A stretch of 64,000 bases of DNA from Allacma fusca (GCA_947179485.1 OX359248.1:54756386-54820385); one strand, 5' to 3'; counted from the first letter of the stretch, positions 52,232 through 63,732 are shown. Numbers and translations: made by a program. Notes: a model not told the origin generated them from the letters alone.

Positions 52232-52778
52232 TAGATATATAAGCTCTCGTTTAAAAATAAGTATTTATTTAGCCTCTTCTGTTTTAATCTTTTGTAAAGC
52301 AATATGGGATTGCCATTCCCCACTTGCACTTGCACATTTTGTAATTTATATGATGGCGCTTGTTTTTTTTTTTGAGGTCAATATTTATTGCCATTTGCAA
52401 TGCATTTTTCTTCTTACAGAAATTTACATGTTTAACCTTCAGTGCACTTTTATTCCCTACAAGAGACCCCCGTGCGTGTTGGAACATTTTCTTTGATATG
52501 TATGGGCAAAAATATTTGGAGACGTAAATCCCTCGGAATGTAAAGGTTTACCTTGCATTTTGATTATCTAACGTAGGTATAATTAATTATATGTCCCGCT
52601 ATTTGGTAGTAGAGCTTGACAAAATGCCGGTATCTAATGGTAAGCACGAAAAGACAAGAAAAAACTTCTATTGGAACTTTCTGGACTTTTCTGGATCTTT
52701 CTACATTTTTCCAATGCTCCTTAAAGAGTTGTGAATATTCTGTGTGGAGTCTTGTGGGAATATTTGAAATTCCAATCA

Positions 52779-52805
52779 CAGTGCAGTCTCCATATAACAA
52801 CAGCC
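52779..52805. repeat. Single MITE-type left end
   Basis: CAGTGCAGTCTCCATATAAC matches the family consensus. No convincing partner end lies downstream. Confidence 0.35.
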
Positions 52806-54579
52806 TTATTAGCTTCAATATCTACGCTATCTGACGTAATGGGACGCTTTTTAAATTCAAATATTTAAATTATCAATTATTGGGTTCAATGGAAATGTGA
52901 CCAAGTATTTTTGATCTTGTGCATATAAAGCAGGGATATATAATTCATTAGTATAGATACCAACTGTTGATAACTCTGACCCTCATTGCTGTTAATAATA
53001 TAAATTTCTCGTTTTTAAAAAAAAATAAAATACAATGGATTGTCACATGTAGAAACATTAATTTGAATCCTACATATGTACATAATTAATTGAAACTGCT
53101 ACTGAGTATTAAAGACTCATGATTGTTTGAAATGAAATGAAATTCCAATTAACTACCCCACCAGACCTCACATATATGTACATATGTATTTAGCTCCTGT
53201 GCACTATTGTATGAAAATACGTTTTGGAAACGGAACGTGACATGCTAAAATACGGATGTCACGTGTGTTGATTATCTTTTCTCTGTGTATAGTCAGTACC
53301 GTTATGTTATATATATGGGAGGGTTCGCCATATTTGCACAAATGTCAATAATAATAATAGATCCTGCATGTGGACGTGAGTGGAGTGAGTTATTTTTTAT
53401 ATGGTTACATTATTTTCCACAACATCAATAGAATATTGGAGGGATTGCAATTAAAATCCCATATAATTCATGCTCTGTACTTTATATATGTATCTTTTGA
53501 CACTTCAAAGGAACAAATGTGCCGCTTACATATGTTGTTATTAACATTTTTATTATAAATTTTTTTTTATTGGAACCGATGGATAATTATGTATATCCTG
53601 ACGTTGAAATGTTTCCCCAGGAATTCCTCATGTGTTCAAAGTGCGTTGTTTAGATTTTATTGGAAAATTGTTGGGGACACTCTAAAATTATTTAAGAGGA
53701 GGAAAATTCTTTCTCAAGGATAGGATAATAAAATGACATAACGCTCTTGTACTTATATCTATAATTACTCAAGGGCATAGGGGAATTAACATTGGGGGGG
53801 GGGGGTACTAACTAAATGCAAGTAGCTCCTGAAACGTTCATTGAAATCTTGTTATATGGGATTGGTGTATGGTTACAAGGATTAACTGTGCTATTAAATC
53901 CAATAATAGTAATTATTATTATTGTGGCGTATATCATACTATGCTGGCCTGCATGACAAATAAATTCTAAAAACGTTGGGGATTTTTAAATGATCGCGGG
54001 GGAAAGTTCCTTTTATGGAATGTACGTAGTTAAATACATAAGAGCTTATTTAAAATAAATATTGTTTGGGATGGATATTACTGTAGTATAGGAGGAATGT
54101 ATTGTATGTAATTATATAATTATATCTATATGAACTCAGAATGAGAGGTTTTCTTGGGATTGGGTTTGTTTTGTAGCAGTAGTGCTTTCATTGGTCACAT
54201 ATACATAATTACTCGTTGACAACTTCCATTACGGACAATAGTGATTGTTTACAAATGGTACCGTTATGGCAAAGACCTGACTGTAAATATTCTATACTAC
54301 TTCTCCTCATGCTCTTCCTGTTTTCTTGATGGAGTGGAAGCTCTCTTTCAAAAATCACTCACCTTATATAATATAGTATCCATATACCCTCCTCCTTCTG
54401 CTCCTTATACATGTAATCAATCGTGTGGCAGTCGTTCATATACCACTGTTGGGGAACTGGCTAATTTGATTTTACAATATTAATGGAGAAAGTCCCGAGT
54501 TTTTAGTTATTGCGTGTGCTGGGATTTTAATTCATTGGATACAATTTGTACTCATTCGTAACTTTTGCTCTTGTTATAG
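52806..54579. other. DNA directly upstream of the receptor start exon
   Basis: Because the start exon begins at a splice acceptor, this stretch is probably intron of the receptor transcript. It is AT-rich with a poly-G tract. No promoter or untranslated exon could be recognised. Confidence 0.5.
53794..53805. repeat. Poly-G tract
   Basis: Twelve G in a row. Confidence 0.9.
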
Positions 54580-54615
54580 ATTCACTGAAAGGACCGCTCT
54601 GAGGATGGTCTCGCC
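54580..54615 (+). other. 5'UTR end of insulin-like receptor start exon
   Basis: The exon appears to begin after a good acceptor (TTTTGCTCTTGTTATAG, ending 54579), so at least one non-coding exon lies upstream. The 36 bases before the start codon are GC-richer than the flanks. An in-frame TGA at 54586-54588 shows the coding frame does not extend upstream, which supports the ATG at 54616. The position of the first exon and promoter cannot be read from the sequence. Confidence 0.6.
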
Positions 54616-54622
54616 ATGGTGA
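54605..54622 (+). promoter_or_regulatory. Overlapping upstream ORF (MVSPW-stop)
   Basis: An upstream ATG at 54605 has a favourable context (A at -3, G at +4). It opens a five-codon frame that ends at the TGA 54620-54622, overlapping the receptor start codon at 54616 in another frame. The main ATG also has a strong context (GCCATGG). By general knowledge of overlapping uORFs, this one could lower receptor translation through start-site competition and leaky scanning. That role is inference, and it depends on the transcript including this segment. Confidence 0.45.
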
Positions 54623-54709
54623 CTATTTTGACGGTATATCTTACAGTCGTCTTCTGCCTCTCTGCGATCATCCGTGAAGTTCCGGCTCAATCCGAAAATG
54701 ACAATGGCA
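54616..54709 (+). CDS. InR: Insulin-like receptor, exon with start codon and signal peptide (partial gene)
   Basis: First coding exon of an insulin/IGF-receptor family tyrosine kinase, a plasma-membrane receptor for insulin-like peptides. It encodes residues 1-31 plus one base of codon 32. Residues about 3-19 form a hydrophobic core (TILTVYLTVVFCLSAII), followed by polar residues, as expected of a signal peptide; cleavage is plausible near VPA-Q (residue 24/25). The start is supported by a strong Kozak context and an upstream in-frame stop. The donor is GCA|GTAAGA at 54710, a phase-1 intron that matches the phase of the next exon. The sequence has no similarity of its own that names it; the identity comes from the two following exons, which splice to it in frame. 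Unlike Drosophila InR it has no long extension before the L1 domain. Confidence 0.75.
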
Positions 54710-55114
54710 GTAAGATTTGTTTTTTTTTTTTAATTTCAAAATTTATTTTAGAATGTGAGAGTAATAATAATAATTATAATAATTCATGTAATGTAATATA
54801 ATGTATTGAGTACTATTTCTATCCTCTTCGTAGCATTTTAAATTTAATTTGTAGGTAATTTTATTGTGATTGTAGTCCAGGATTTGGCGAAATGTCGATG
54901 GTAATCTGATTGCAAGCAGTATTTTTTTAAATCGTGAACAAGCCCAGAGAAGTAAATATATGTAGATACTAGGGAGGAGATATGATTAAAATAGTGTGTG
55001 TAGGAATCTTCTTGAGGATGAAGAAACGTTGAGCTGACTCATACAAATGAATATGAATCTTGTGTGTGAGTGATGACGAAGTTGTTTTGGTTTGGGAAAA
55101 ATAATTGATGTGTG

Positions 55115-55135
55115 CAGTGGCCAGAGAGTGTACTG
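55115..55135. repeat. Single MITE-type right end in receptor intron
   Basis: GGCCAGAGAGTGTACTG followed by TA matches the family right end. No left partner was found. Confidence 0.3.
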
Positions 55136-55674
55136 TAATAAATCAGATATCTGTCCTTATGTAATTATTATTACTATTATTATTTAAGAGTCAGGATCCG
55201 GGGATGCTTTTTCCACGGGATGAGACTCAGCTATATGGATAGAATTTATATTCAGAGTACATTATAAGTAGTATAGAAGACCTTTTTGTAATATTTCCTT
55301 GATGGGGGCAAAATTCTTGGGACAGATTCCTCTGTAATAACATCATATGTTAAATGTTTTCAATCTTGTAAGTGCGTAGAGATGTGATTACAAATAGTGT
55401 CATATTTTGTTCCTTCTCCGGCTGGTCTTATAGAGGGAATACCCTTTATAGTAACGAATTTACTTATATGCATATATACATATGTGTGAGTACTGAGAGC
55501 AAACAGGGATATTTGGATGCTATTGACTTATATTTAAAGCCTTATTGAGATTGTTGCGTGGGATGGGGATGGAGTGTGTGATTGAAGGCTGAAAATACTT
55601 GATTGATAATTTTTCAAGAGCACTTGTTTACAACCAGACTCCTGTGTAGTAAATGTACTTTGAGCTCTGGTTTA

Positions 55675-55814
55675 CAGTGGGCTGTAGCTGTAGAAGCAAT
55701 ATGAAAAGAAACAAAATTTGATCCCATTGGGTCAAAAGGAAATGAGACCAAATAGTTTTCCTCTTATCAAAAAATAATTATCTTAGGTAGGCCTTTTTTA
55801 GTGAGGGGCCACTG
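55675..55814. mobile_element. MITE-like element in receptor intron, copy 16 (140 bp)
   Basis: The left end CAGTGGGCTGTAGCTGTAGA and the right end (reverse complement CAGTGGCCCCTCACTAAAAA) are both flanked by TA. It lies inside the 3.1-kb receptor intron. Confidence 0.5.
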
Positions 55815-56143
55815 TACACAAATATATGGCTTTGCTCCAGGATCCAATAAGTCTCTTTTTATTATGTACCAAAAAAGATAGGGATTGTTGAAAAGTTGTA
55901 GATGAACTGGATATGCACGAGCAGGCTCTGTTCCCCATCATCGTGTTTTCCCAGTAAATATATCTTGTCCCGATCCTTGAAAACAAAATCCTAGGAATTG
56001 TTCCCAACGTGTAGTAAATAGTGTTTAATATTTTTTGTCTTCATATAAAATAAGTATAGAATCTCTCTCCCACTATTTTTGACAAATAGTAAAAATATAG
56101 ATACGTATACGTACTTTCCCTAATGTTATTATTGAACCTTCTT

Positions 56144-56182
56144 TATGTATGTATGTATGTATGTATGTATGTATGTATGTAT
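56144..56182. repeat. (TATG)n repeat in receptor intron
   Basis: About ten TATG units. Confidence 0.95.
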
Positions 56183-56658
56183 AAAATAAAATACAATATT
56201 TTAAGAATTCCTTGTTATATTTATCAATATGCGACTGTTCATACAAATAGGGAATTAACTCCAGTTTGTTTTTCTTGGGGCTTATCCCCCCATGTGCTGT
56301 TCCTGGTATGCTCCCTGCGATAATAGTATCACAATCAACTCGCAGTGTAACAGCAACTCAATAGGGATGAAAAATGAACTCTTTTGAGTCACTTTCATGC
56401 TCTGATCTTATTCGTAATTATGTTAGTACAAGGAGACAAATTTGCATTGTAGCCAAGGAAAATGTTTTTAATGTTCCAATTTTTGCCGGACAAAAAATAT
56501 ATAATTTTCTCGAAAGGGTGTTTCTAATAGTTAGTGAGAGTGTATTTTAGAGATTTCAAATTTTAATATAAGTATACTTATCGTTGTTACAGAATGTTGA
56601 TGTTTGAAAAACTTATAGAGAATGAATCATCCAACAATTTTTATGTCGATAAAATTTA

Positions 56659-56792
56659 CAGGCATCTCTCTCTGTAACCCAATCTAGGAAAAGGAGAGGA
56701 CCGCAGACCTTTTTAAAAATTGTCCTGAGAGTCGTGTGTACATTTACATTTTAGAATTTCAAGGGGTGCCTTTTAATAGAGAGAGTACACTG
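56659..56792. mobile_element. MITE-like element in receptor intron, copy 17 (134 bp)
   Basis: The left end CAGGCATCTCTCTCTGTAAC and the right end (reverse complement CAGTGTACTCTCTCTATTAA) are both flanked by TA. A good copy. Confidence 0.55.
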
Positions 56793-57813
56793 TAATAATT
56801 ACATATAGTTGGCTGGACTTGGTTTGGAAAATTTTCCTTACATTTTATATCCAGTCCAATTGAAAATTGTTTTCTGTAAATTAAATTAATAATTAGTATA
56901 TTGTAGGCCACTTGACGTGCATACAGTTATTTCGACGTAATATTTTCGTTATTGTTTCCCTATTTGTTATGGTTCCTTTGCTTGCTCAGTGTGGGTGTGA
57001 CGTATGAAGGAACAGAGTTTTGGGGGAGGTTTCTCATGAGATGAGATGTGGGACAAACAAGATAAACAATAATTTTCTGGTCATTACAATGTCATTTAAT
57101 TGTTTTTCTCTTTTGTGAGAATCTTGGTCACATCCTGTCAATATTTTCCTTCTCTCTCTCTGTAATTGAATTTTCTGGGGAAGTTGCTGGCTCGTAGGTC
57201 TTCCTCCGTATCTTAATCCTTAGAATTGTAATAATTAGTACACGATGATAATATTTATTGACGAAATTAAATTGACAACTCATCATGGAAACCTTTTTAC
57301 TTATCTTGTTTTCCTGGAGAATATAAAATTATTATTCATAAACACCGAAATTGGGGAAATACAGATAAATTTGATAGGAATGATAATGCCTCCGTTTCCC
57401 TAAACACTACTCAGCTTAGAGCAATATATTTGAAAGGACTTATTGTAAAAGATGTTTCCAAATACTACTCGCAGTTTCCATGCATTTTGTAAGAGGGAAT
57501 GAATCTACGATAATAATTTATTACAGCACGCATCTATAACACAAGAAATTGAATTAAAAGAAATCGTCGTATTTCCAGATGACACTGTATAAAGATGACA
57601 CGTAGAAACAACGTGGTTCAAGTCCAGGGATTGATTTTCAGGGGAAATGACATTCCAATGAAAAATTTCGGAGGGAATGAACCAGGTTGATTTGTGTCCT
57701 ATGTGTATTAAATCTTTTTCTGTGCTTTTTTTTTTTTGAACAGAATAAAAATGGAAAAATATTAGAGGTTTATTCCCACACACACTGATCTAATATTTTG
57801 GTATAATTTTCAG

Positions 57814-58082
57814 TTTGCAGCCGCATGTACATACGGAACGGGCCTCAAGAGCTGTCACGATTGGAGAATTGTAGAGTGATCGAGGGCTCACTCCAAATTG
57901 CTCTTGCCAATGGATCCACGGACCAGTGGAAGAATTTCTCTTTTCCGTTGAGGGAAATCACGGGTTATCTCCTCCTTTACGATGCCCGGGGCCTCCAGTC
58001 TCTCCGGCACATCTTCCCAAATCTCACGGTCATCAGGGGGCAGGAATTCATTCACAATAACTACGCCCTCCTGGTCAATGAT
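57814..58082 (+). CDS. InR: Insulin-like receptor, L1 domain exon
   Basis: Encodes residues 32-121, the first ligand-binding leucine-rich (L1) domain, extracellular. Family hallmarks are visible: C-x2-M-x-IRN at the domain start (residues 33-39), LENCRVIEG (48-56), ITGYLLLYDARGLQSL (81-96 region) and FPNLTVIRG (99-107), then NNYALLV. This pattern fits insulin/IGF receptors and not EGF receptors. Possible N-glycosylation sites are NGS, NFS and the family-conserved NLT. The acceptor is TATAATTTTCAG (ending 57813); the donor is GAT|GTGAGT at 58083, phase 0. The intron before it is 3,104 bp and the one after is 750 bp. GC content is clearly higher than in the surrounding introns. It could be any insulin-receptor paralogue in a lineage with several; orthology cannot be settled from L1 alone. 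Confidence 0.95.
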
Positions 58083-58832
58083 GTGAGTGATTTGCTCAAA
58101 TTTTATAAAAATTCTTGTCGTGCTACTCACAATCAGTTAATTCCTTTAAAAATATAATTTTTCCTTTTATATATATTTTTAGATTTTATCATAGAATCAA
58201 AAACATTTGCCTCTACCCTGAAGGTCACATACTCAAAGAAATGACCAAGGAAATATTCCAACTCCCTATTTTGTGAATTTTTTATGATAAATTTTGTAAT
58301 TATTACATTGACCTAAGTCTATTTATAGTGTCACTCTCGATGCAATTATTAATCTTCCACAAGCCTTTATTTCCTTACCTTGATGAGTCCTAAGTTTCAG
58401 TAATTATTACAATTTTCATTTAAATTCCTTTCATAAAAAAGTAATTATAAAATTTACTACAAAATAACGTGAAAAAACAATTTTAAAATATTTTACTAGT
58501 AGTGTGGTAGGAATTAAATCCTTTGTAAAGTCTTAAAGTAATCCAAATTCCATCACTCAGGTTTTCACATTTGTTACTACAAATTTTAACCAAGGGTAAT
58601 GAAACTAATTTTTACAGGAAAACTTGCTATAAAAATTGTGCTTAAATATAAAGAAAGGTGATGTCCTTCTGTCGGGTATCTATATACAGGGAATGTAAAA
58701 TTATAATGGTCACACTGGTTACTCAACTAAGGAAAACACCAGGGTTGTTAAACATGGGAAGTTAAAAGTATACAGATGCAATGTAATTTTCATGAATCAC
58801 AAGTCCTAGCGTTCTTTTTTTTTGTAATGCAG
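58083..58832 (+). other. Insulin-like receptor intron (750 bp)
   Basis: The intron runs from GTGAGT to a T-rich tract and AG, phase 0. It is AT-rich and I see nothing else in it. Confidence 0.85.
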
Positions 58833-58979
58833 ATGCCGGATATGCAAGAAATAGGTCTGCCATCATTGACAAACATTTTAAACGGAAAGGTTTGGATCTA
58901 CAACAATCAGAATCTATGCTATTTGGAAACTATTGACTGGGGCAAAATTACCAATGGAACTCAGGGCAACGGTATTAAG
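58833..58979 (+). CDS. InR: Insulin-like receptor, end of L1 domain exon
   Basis: Encodes residues 122-170. It continues L1 with MQEIGLPSLTNILNGKVWI and the strongly conserved NNQNLCYLETIDW (residues about 145-157), matching the NNELCYLATIDW stretch of vertebrate insulin receptor, then GKITNGTQG with one N-glycosylation sequon. The acceptor is TTTTTTTTTGTAATGCAG (ending 58832); the donor is AAG|GTATAG at 58980, phase 0, a weaker donor than the previous two. The next expected segment, the cysteine-rich furin-like domain, is not recognisable in the 5 kb downstream, so this intron is either very long or contains short exons I could not identify. A short inverted-repeat element sits 48 bases into that intron. 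Confidence 0.93.
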
Positions 58980-59027
58980 GTATAGTCACTACTTTTCCAC
59001 TTTTTGCAATTTAAGTATAATTATTCA

Positions 59028-59184
59028 CAGTCCATTCTCCCTAACACGACGGACCTTCGGCAACTATTTTGCCCCCGTTATGTAAGATAATTGCCAATAA
59101 TTCCCATATGTGCAAATACAGAGGCACGCAGAAGACTCTGTCTTAACCCGCTACAGGGAGAGTCGTAATAGAGAGAATTTACTG
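59028..59184. mobile_element. MITE-like element next to a receptor donor site, copy 18 (157 bp)
   Basis: The left end CAGTCCATTCTCCCTAACAC is mirrored by the right end (reverse complement CAGTAAATTCTCTCTATTAC). The interior lacks an ORF. It begins 48 bases downstream of the donor of exon 58833-58979. Confidence 0.5.
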
Positions 59185-62100
59185 TTTAACTGTACTTTAC
59201 AGTCGTCGTAAGTGAGAAATAGTCCAGTTCATTCCTTGTTTCTGTCGGAATTTGTTTCCCCCAATTATAAGTAATTACATACATTTATTTAAATATAAAG
59301 TGTATAGCCACATAGGACACTTTCTCCTCTAAATTACTATTTGCATGTCATCAGCCTAAGGTTTCTGTTAGTAATGGAAACTGTGCTAAAGTACAGTGCA
59401 TAATTGGGGAATGCAACATATGTTCAATGTCTTTTCACAATTATTAGAGATAGCATCTCTGCATGTGCTTTTTACCCACATCTCAAAAATACATTTTAGT
59501 TGTATGTATTTGGTGTCTATATTTATTACGTATATATGTGTATGTATGTACGTATGTACACCTGAACTTGACTTGCGAATGAGTAACTCATCTGCTTATT
59601 GTTAACCTCGTTCTCTGTTTTGTATTTGGACAGCCTTTGGGGTCCCCAGGGAAATTCCTGTAACTTTGTATGTATGATGAGTTGTGTACACATATTTTTA
59701 CATGAGTCGGGTATTCGAGTTTATTCAGGAGTTGTATAGAGCATTTCTGAGGAAACTGTTCTCAAATTCACTGGAACGTACTATTTTGTGAGGGACGATT
59801 CACCCCTATAAAGTCTTTTTCTTTACTATTTATGTGTAATTACTTGCTTTGTAAACAGTATTGTTGATAAGACCATTACTTGTTTTGCACGTGTCGTTGA
59901 AATGGGGGTATGTACTTACATATATCCCAGGATTTATGTAAATATAAGTAGATATATTTGAGGAGGTAAAAGTATGTAGAATTTATTATGTATTTATTAA
60001 AATTGTGTGTACACTGACTCCGTTAGCCAGCGGTTTTTAGGGGTAATACTTTTTAATCATGTTACAGCGTATTTACTCATGACTCATGTGTATGGGACTC
60101 ACAAAATATTTTCCCTTTCAGTATGGTTCATATTCAAGAAAATATTCCATGTTATTACTTTCCCCCATTTGACGTACGGATTACTTTCCAAGTTTATTTA
60201 ATTTACAGTCATTGTAAATTGAATGTGAGTTTCCCCAGTTTTTTTAGCATTTGCCCAGGTTTGTAAAACAAACTTGTGAGATTGATCACAGAAAGCAAGA
60301 ATTTTAACATCAAATTTGTGTAATGTAGTTACTAGTTACTGGCCTAACAATTGAGCTTGTACACAATTGGTCACAACAAATATCCTCACATATCCTTGCT
60401 GGAAGTGTTGACCCAGGTCAGTGCATGCACTTCATAAATTTTATAAATTCCAAAATCTCAGAATAAAATAATTACACAAAAAAAAAGACTTTTGTGGAGA
60501 CTTTAAAAGCTGGAATATGGGGATCCCTCCGAAAATTCTGGCTTTTAAAATTCTGGGGAGTCAAATGTTGTACGGGATCCTGCAGAATTCCCGACGTAAT
60601 ACGTAAATCCTAAGCTCAGTGTTTACATCCGTCCATTTTTGTGGAAATTAAGAGCAGGGTCACGTATATATGCTAAACTCATGGGAAAGGATAAGAACAT
60701 GGAATGAGGTGACTGGTTTTGTCGTCTGTGGTTTTAATTTCAGAAATCAGGATATTATACTTTGTTTTTATCATAATGACTTATATATTTGCCCCTGGTC
60801 CCATATACATATGTACTTATGTTTTATCCCCTTTATCCTTTAATTATTATGGATAGGGAAATGTGAGGCACGTTCTTAGGTGTAGATATCTACAGTACTA
60901 TTGTGTATACAGATTAATTTGGCATGCCTGTACATACCTACTTGAAATTGCCCAGTCCCAAACTTCTACACTGTTGTATTGCGTAATTTTAGCCGGAATC
61001 AATGTTGTCAATATATTTTGTGGTCATGACTCCATATGTGTGGACGATGATTGATGAGCAAGTGCCTCGCTTGTGTGTGTCTGTCTACAAGTTCAGTGTC
61101 TGCCAGACCGTTCGGCTTTTCCATGAACGGATGTTTTGGTTTTGATTTCGCACGTGTTCTTCTAGAAATTTTCATACATTCATGCCAGAGGTTGCGAATG
61201 TAAGTTATATGTCTCACTCACAGAGTATTGTATGAATTGTGGTATAATTATTACATAAATGTAAATAGATATTTATTTTCATATATGTATGTAGTCAGAG
61301 ACCTCACACCATTATTCTCGTGGTTACTGTCTTAATGACGAATTATTACAGCTAAATCCTGAGTAAGACCCAGGAAGCTCAGGAATATATTCCACTTCCT
61401 TTCTAAATCCATATGGCTATTCATATATGCATTACTGATAGTTACAATTTTCTCCCGATCTAAGAGACCTCATTAAAAGAGCTCAACTCTCTTCCCGCAA
61501 ACAAATGGGCAAAAATGTAGATATACTGCTGTTTAATACAATCATAATTTTTATCCTTACAAAAGCATCCCATTTAATATTCAATTTTTGATAATTTTCC
61601 CGCGGATTTTATAAGACCAGATTTTGATTATAAAGACAGCGTCCTGTGGTTTAGTTTATCTATCATTGTATTTTTTTAAAATATACTATGCATGTAGATG
61701 CATACAATGTATGCATTGTGTAACTACTTGTAGATATGAATATGTCTAATTAATTAGTACATGAAAGCATGCATTCCGTAATTTGATTTGAAGAGCTGTT
61801 TCCAAACAAATTAATCAGATGTTTCATTCATTCATGTTTCATTCATTGGAGAAATAGAGGGAAACGTGTATGGAAGATACCCCTCTAAATTCTATCAACA
61901 TGGTTAAAATCCGGGTCCTCCTCCTTATACAATTTTAAATTTAAAAATCCAATAAATGCTGGATTTTGTAAAGGCTTTACATTTTAGAGTGTCTCCTCTC
62001 TGGAGAGGTTCATTAATCCAGTTTCCTTCCACTGTGTGATGAGAGGCTTGGAAATAGATAATTATTTCCATTTCCATGATGTTTGAAGTAATTAATTAAA

Positions 62101-62334
62101 TTGTGATAAAGTTTAAAATTAGTGGGAGTGTACTGAGGGTGCGTGTACGCTTGTGCGTCTGCTCCAGATTCCTTTGGAAATATTTAAGCTTCTTTTATTT
62201 TTTATTTTTGTTTTGTTTTCATTCCACTTGACTTGAAAACGGCTTTAAAGAGGTTATTAGGTCATGTGTGTAGTAAATAGTCAGAATATGTGTAATGGCA
62301 CGTACATTACGCCAGGTACTACGACTAGTATATA

Positions 62335-62362
62335 CCGTACTCCCTCTGTATAACAGCGCCTC
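62335..62362. repeat. Single MITE-type left end in receptor intron
   Basis: CCGTACTCCCTCTGTATAAC, preceded by TA, resembles the family left end. No right end was found within 300 bases. Confidence 0.3.
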
Positions 62363-62618
62363 AGTGAGCATACAAATTGGGCTGTTCGTCTATTTTGTTC
62401 GTGGTATCGTGGTATTTTGTTGTATGGCGGCAAATTTACATTGAAGTGAAAGGGGAATTGTCCAAAATCATTGTTATTTTTCTCAAAATTTTTCCGTTAA
62501 AATTTTCCTCGTGTATATATATTTTCAGTGGATATTTTTAAGGGAGGCACATATTTTGCAAAACGGTATTATGCAATTTAACATAAAGTGTTGTTTTTCT
62601 ATGTTGTTGTTACTATTT

Positions 62619-62619
<1 letters not shown>

Positions 62620-62700
<81 letters not shown>
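62620..62700. repeat. (GT)n microsatellite in receptor intron
   Basis: About 40 TG units with one TTTG interruption, the longest dinucleotide tract in the window and able to adopt Z-DNA. It reads as a Cys-Val run in spurious frames. Confidence 0.95.
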
Positions 62701-62702
<2 letters not shown>

Positions 62703-63732
62703 TGCCTGCGTATAGCCGGCTATATAAATTTAATTACTGTTTTGGGAAATTGTGGTGTGGAAATAGAGAGAGTGGGAAATTTCAAATGAATGGAGCTTGA
62801 CGGGGATAAAAAAAAAGGGTTTATACAGAGCAAGGATATGTATACAGGGTGATATGATATATGGGTAAAAGTGTGAATAAAATTGTCTCATGGCACATAT
62901 TGAGTTACCCCTCTGCGTCGCAACAACATCAAAGTATACTTTTCATGCATTTCAACCTTTATACATATTCCCGTTAAAAAATGACGGCCTGCTGCCAACT
63001 TGTTAGTAAATATCTAAAAACATGACTGCATGGGTTGAGCGGACTTTTTTTTTTATATTTTACACATGCTATGTATATATTTTCCTACGCTAAATTTTAT
63101 AATACGCATTACTACTGTATGGAGGAAAACTGAATATAAGAAGCTAATAATACATTTATACAAGGAAATGTATTCTTAGCTTTTCTTTCAGTCTCAATTG
63201 GCGAGAAGAAAAAATGTTTATTTTTCACTTGAAGCCTATTCTTGTAAACACATAATGACATATACATAAGTACATATATATTGATCATTAGACTCTAATT
63301 TATTTGGACCCTCTATCCCTTGTACCATTCTTGTCCTCCATCTTGTACTTACATGCACCTAATATATGTATATATATATTTCCAGACCCATTTCTATGTA
63401 ACTACATTTTTATTGATGCCTTGTTTTCTCCTTTAAAATGTCTACATCCCATATATTATATCCTAAATTTTACAATGCTAATTTCATTTATTTATGCTAT
63501 ATAGGGAAGTGTTGAGGAGAGAAAACACGTTTTTGTACAAAAACAAAACAGGACAAATTAACTAACCATAAGAATTGTTGTAGTGTCTGATTTGTGAGTA
63601 TGTGATCCAATGTGCATATCTGTTTTTCCTATATAGTGGTTAGTGGTTACAAATCCATTTGTATATCTACATATGGGCTATGTACAGAAGACATCTTCCT
63701 ATTTCTTTGGTTTTGAAAGGCAGTTACTACTA

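Larger units (their letters stand above)
54710..57813 (+). other. Insulin-like receptor intron (3.1 kb)
   Basis: The intron runs from GTAAGA to TTTTCAG and is phase 1. It is AT-rich, with no further convincing exon. It contains two complete short TA-flanked inverted-repeat elements (55675-55814, 56659-56792), a single element end near 55120-55135 and a (TATG)n tract at 56144-56182. Confidence 0.8.
59185..63732. other. Continuing receptor intron
   Basis: AT-rich, with the long (GT)n tract at 62620-62700 and one single MITE-type end at 62335. A possible diverged element spans about 61438-61650. No cysteine-rich receptor exon is recognisable. Confidence 0.55.

Noticed and set aside
54605-54622. 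Upstream ATG as the receptor start codon
   Set aside because: It reaches a stop after five codons. The ATG at 54616 is the one whose frame splices correctly into L1.
55000-55040. GAGGATGAAGAAACG as a second hammerhead-like core
   Set aside because: No stem II can form between the two boxes.
58083-58157. Read-through of the L1 exon beyond VND
   Set aside because: The continuation (VSDLLKFYKNSC) departs from the family, and a GTGAGT donor sits exactly at the end of conserved sequence.
61046-61160. GC-richer stretch considered as the cysteine-rich receptor exon
   Set aside because: All three plus-strand frames contain stops and lack the cysteine spacing of the furin-like region.
62511-62800. 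Cys-Val-rich frames
   Set aside because: Translation of the (GT)n microsatellite.
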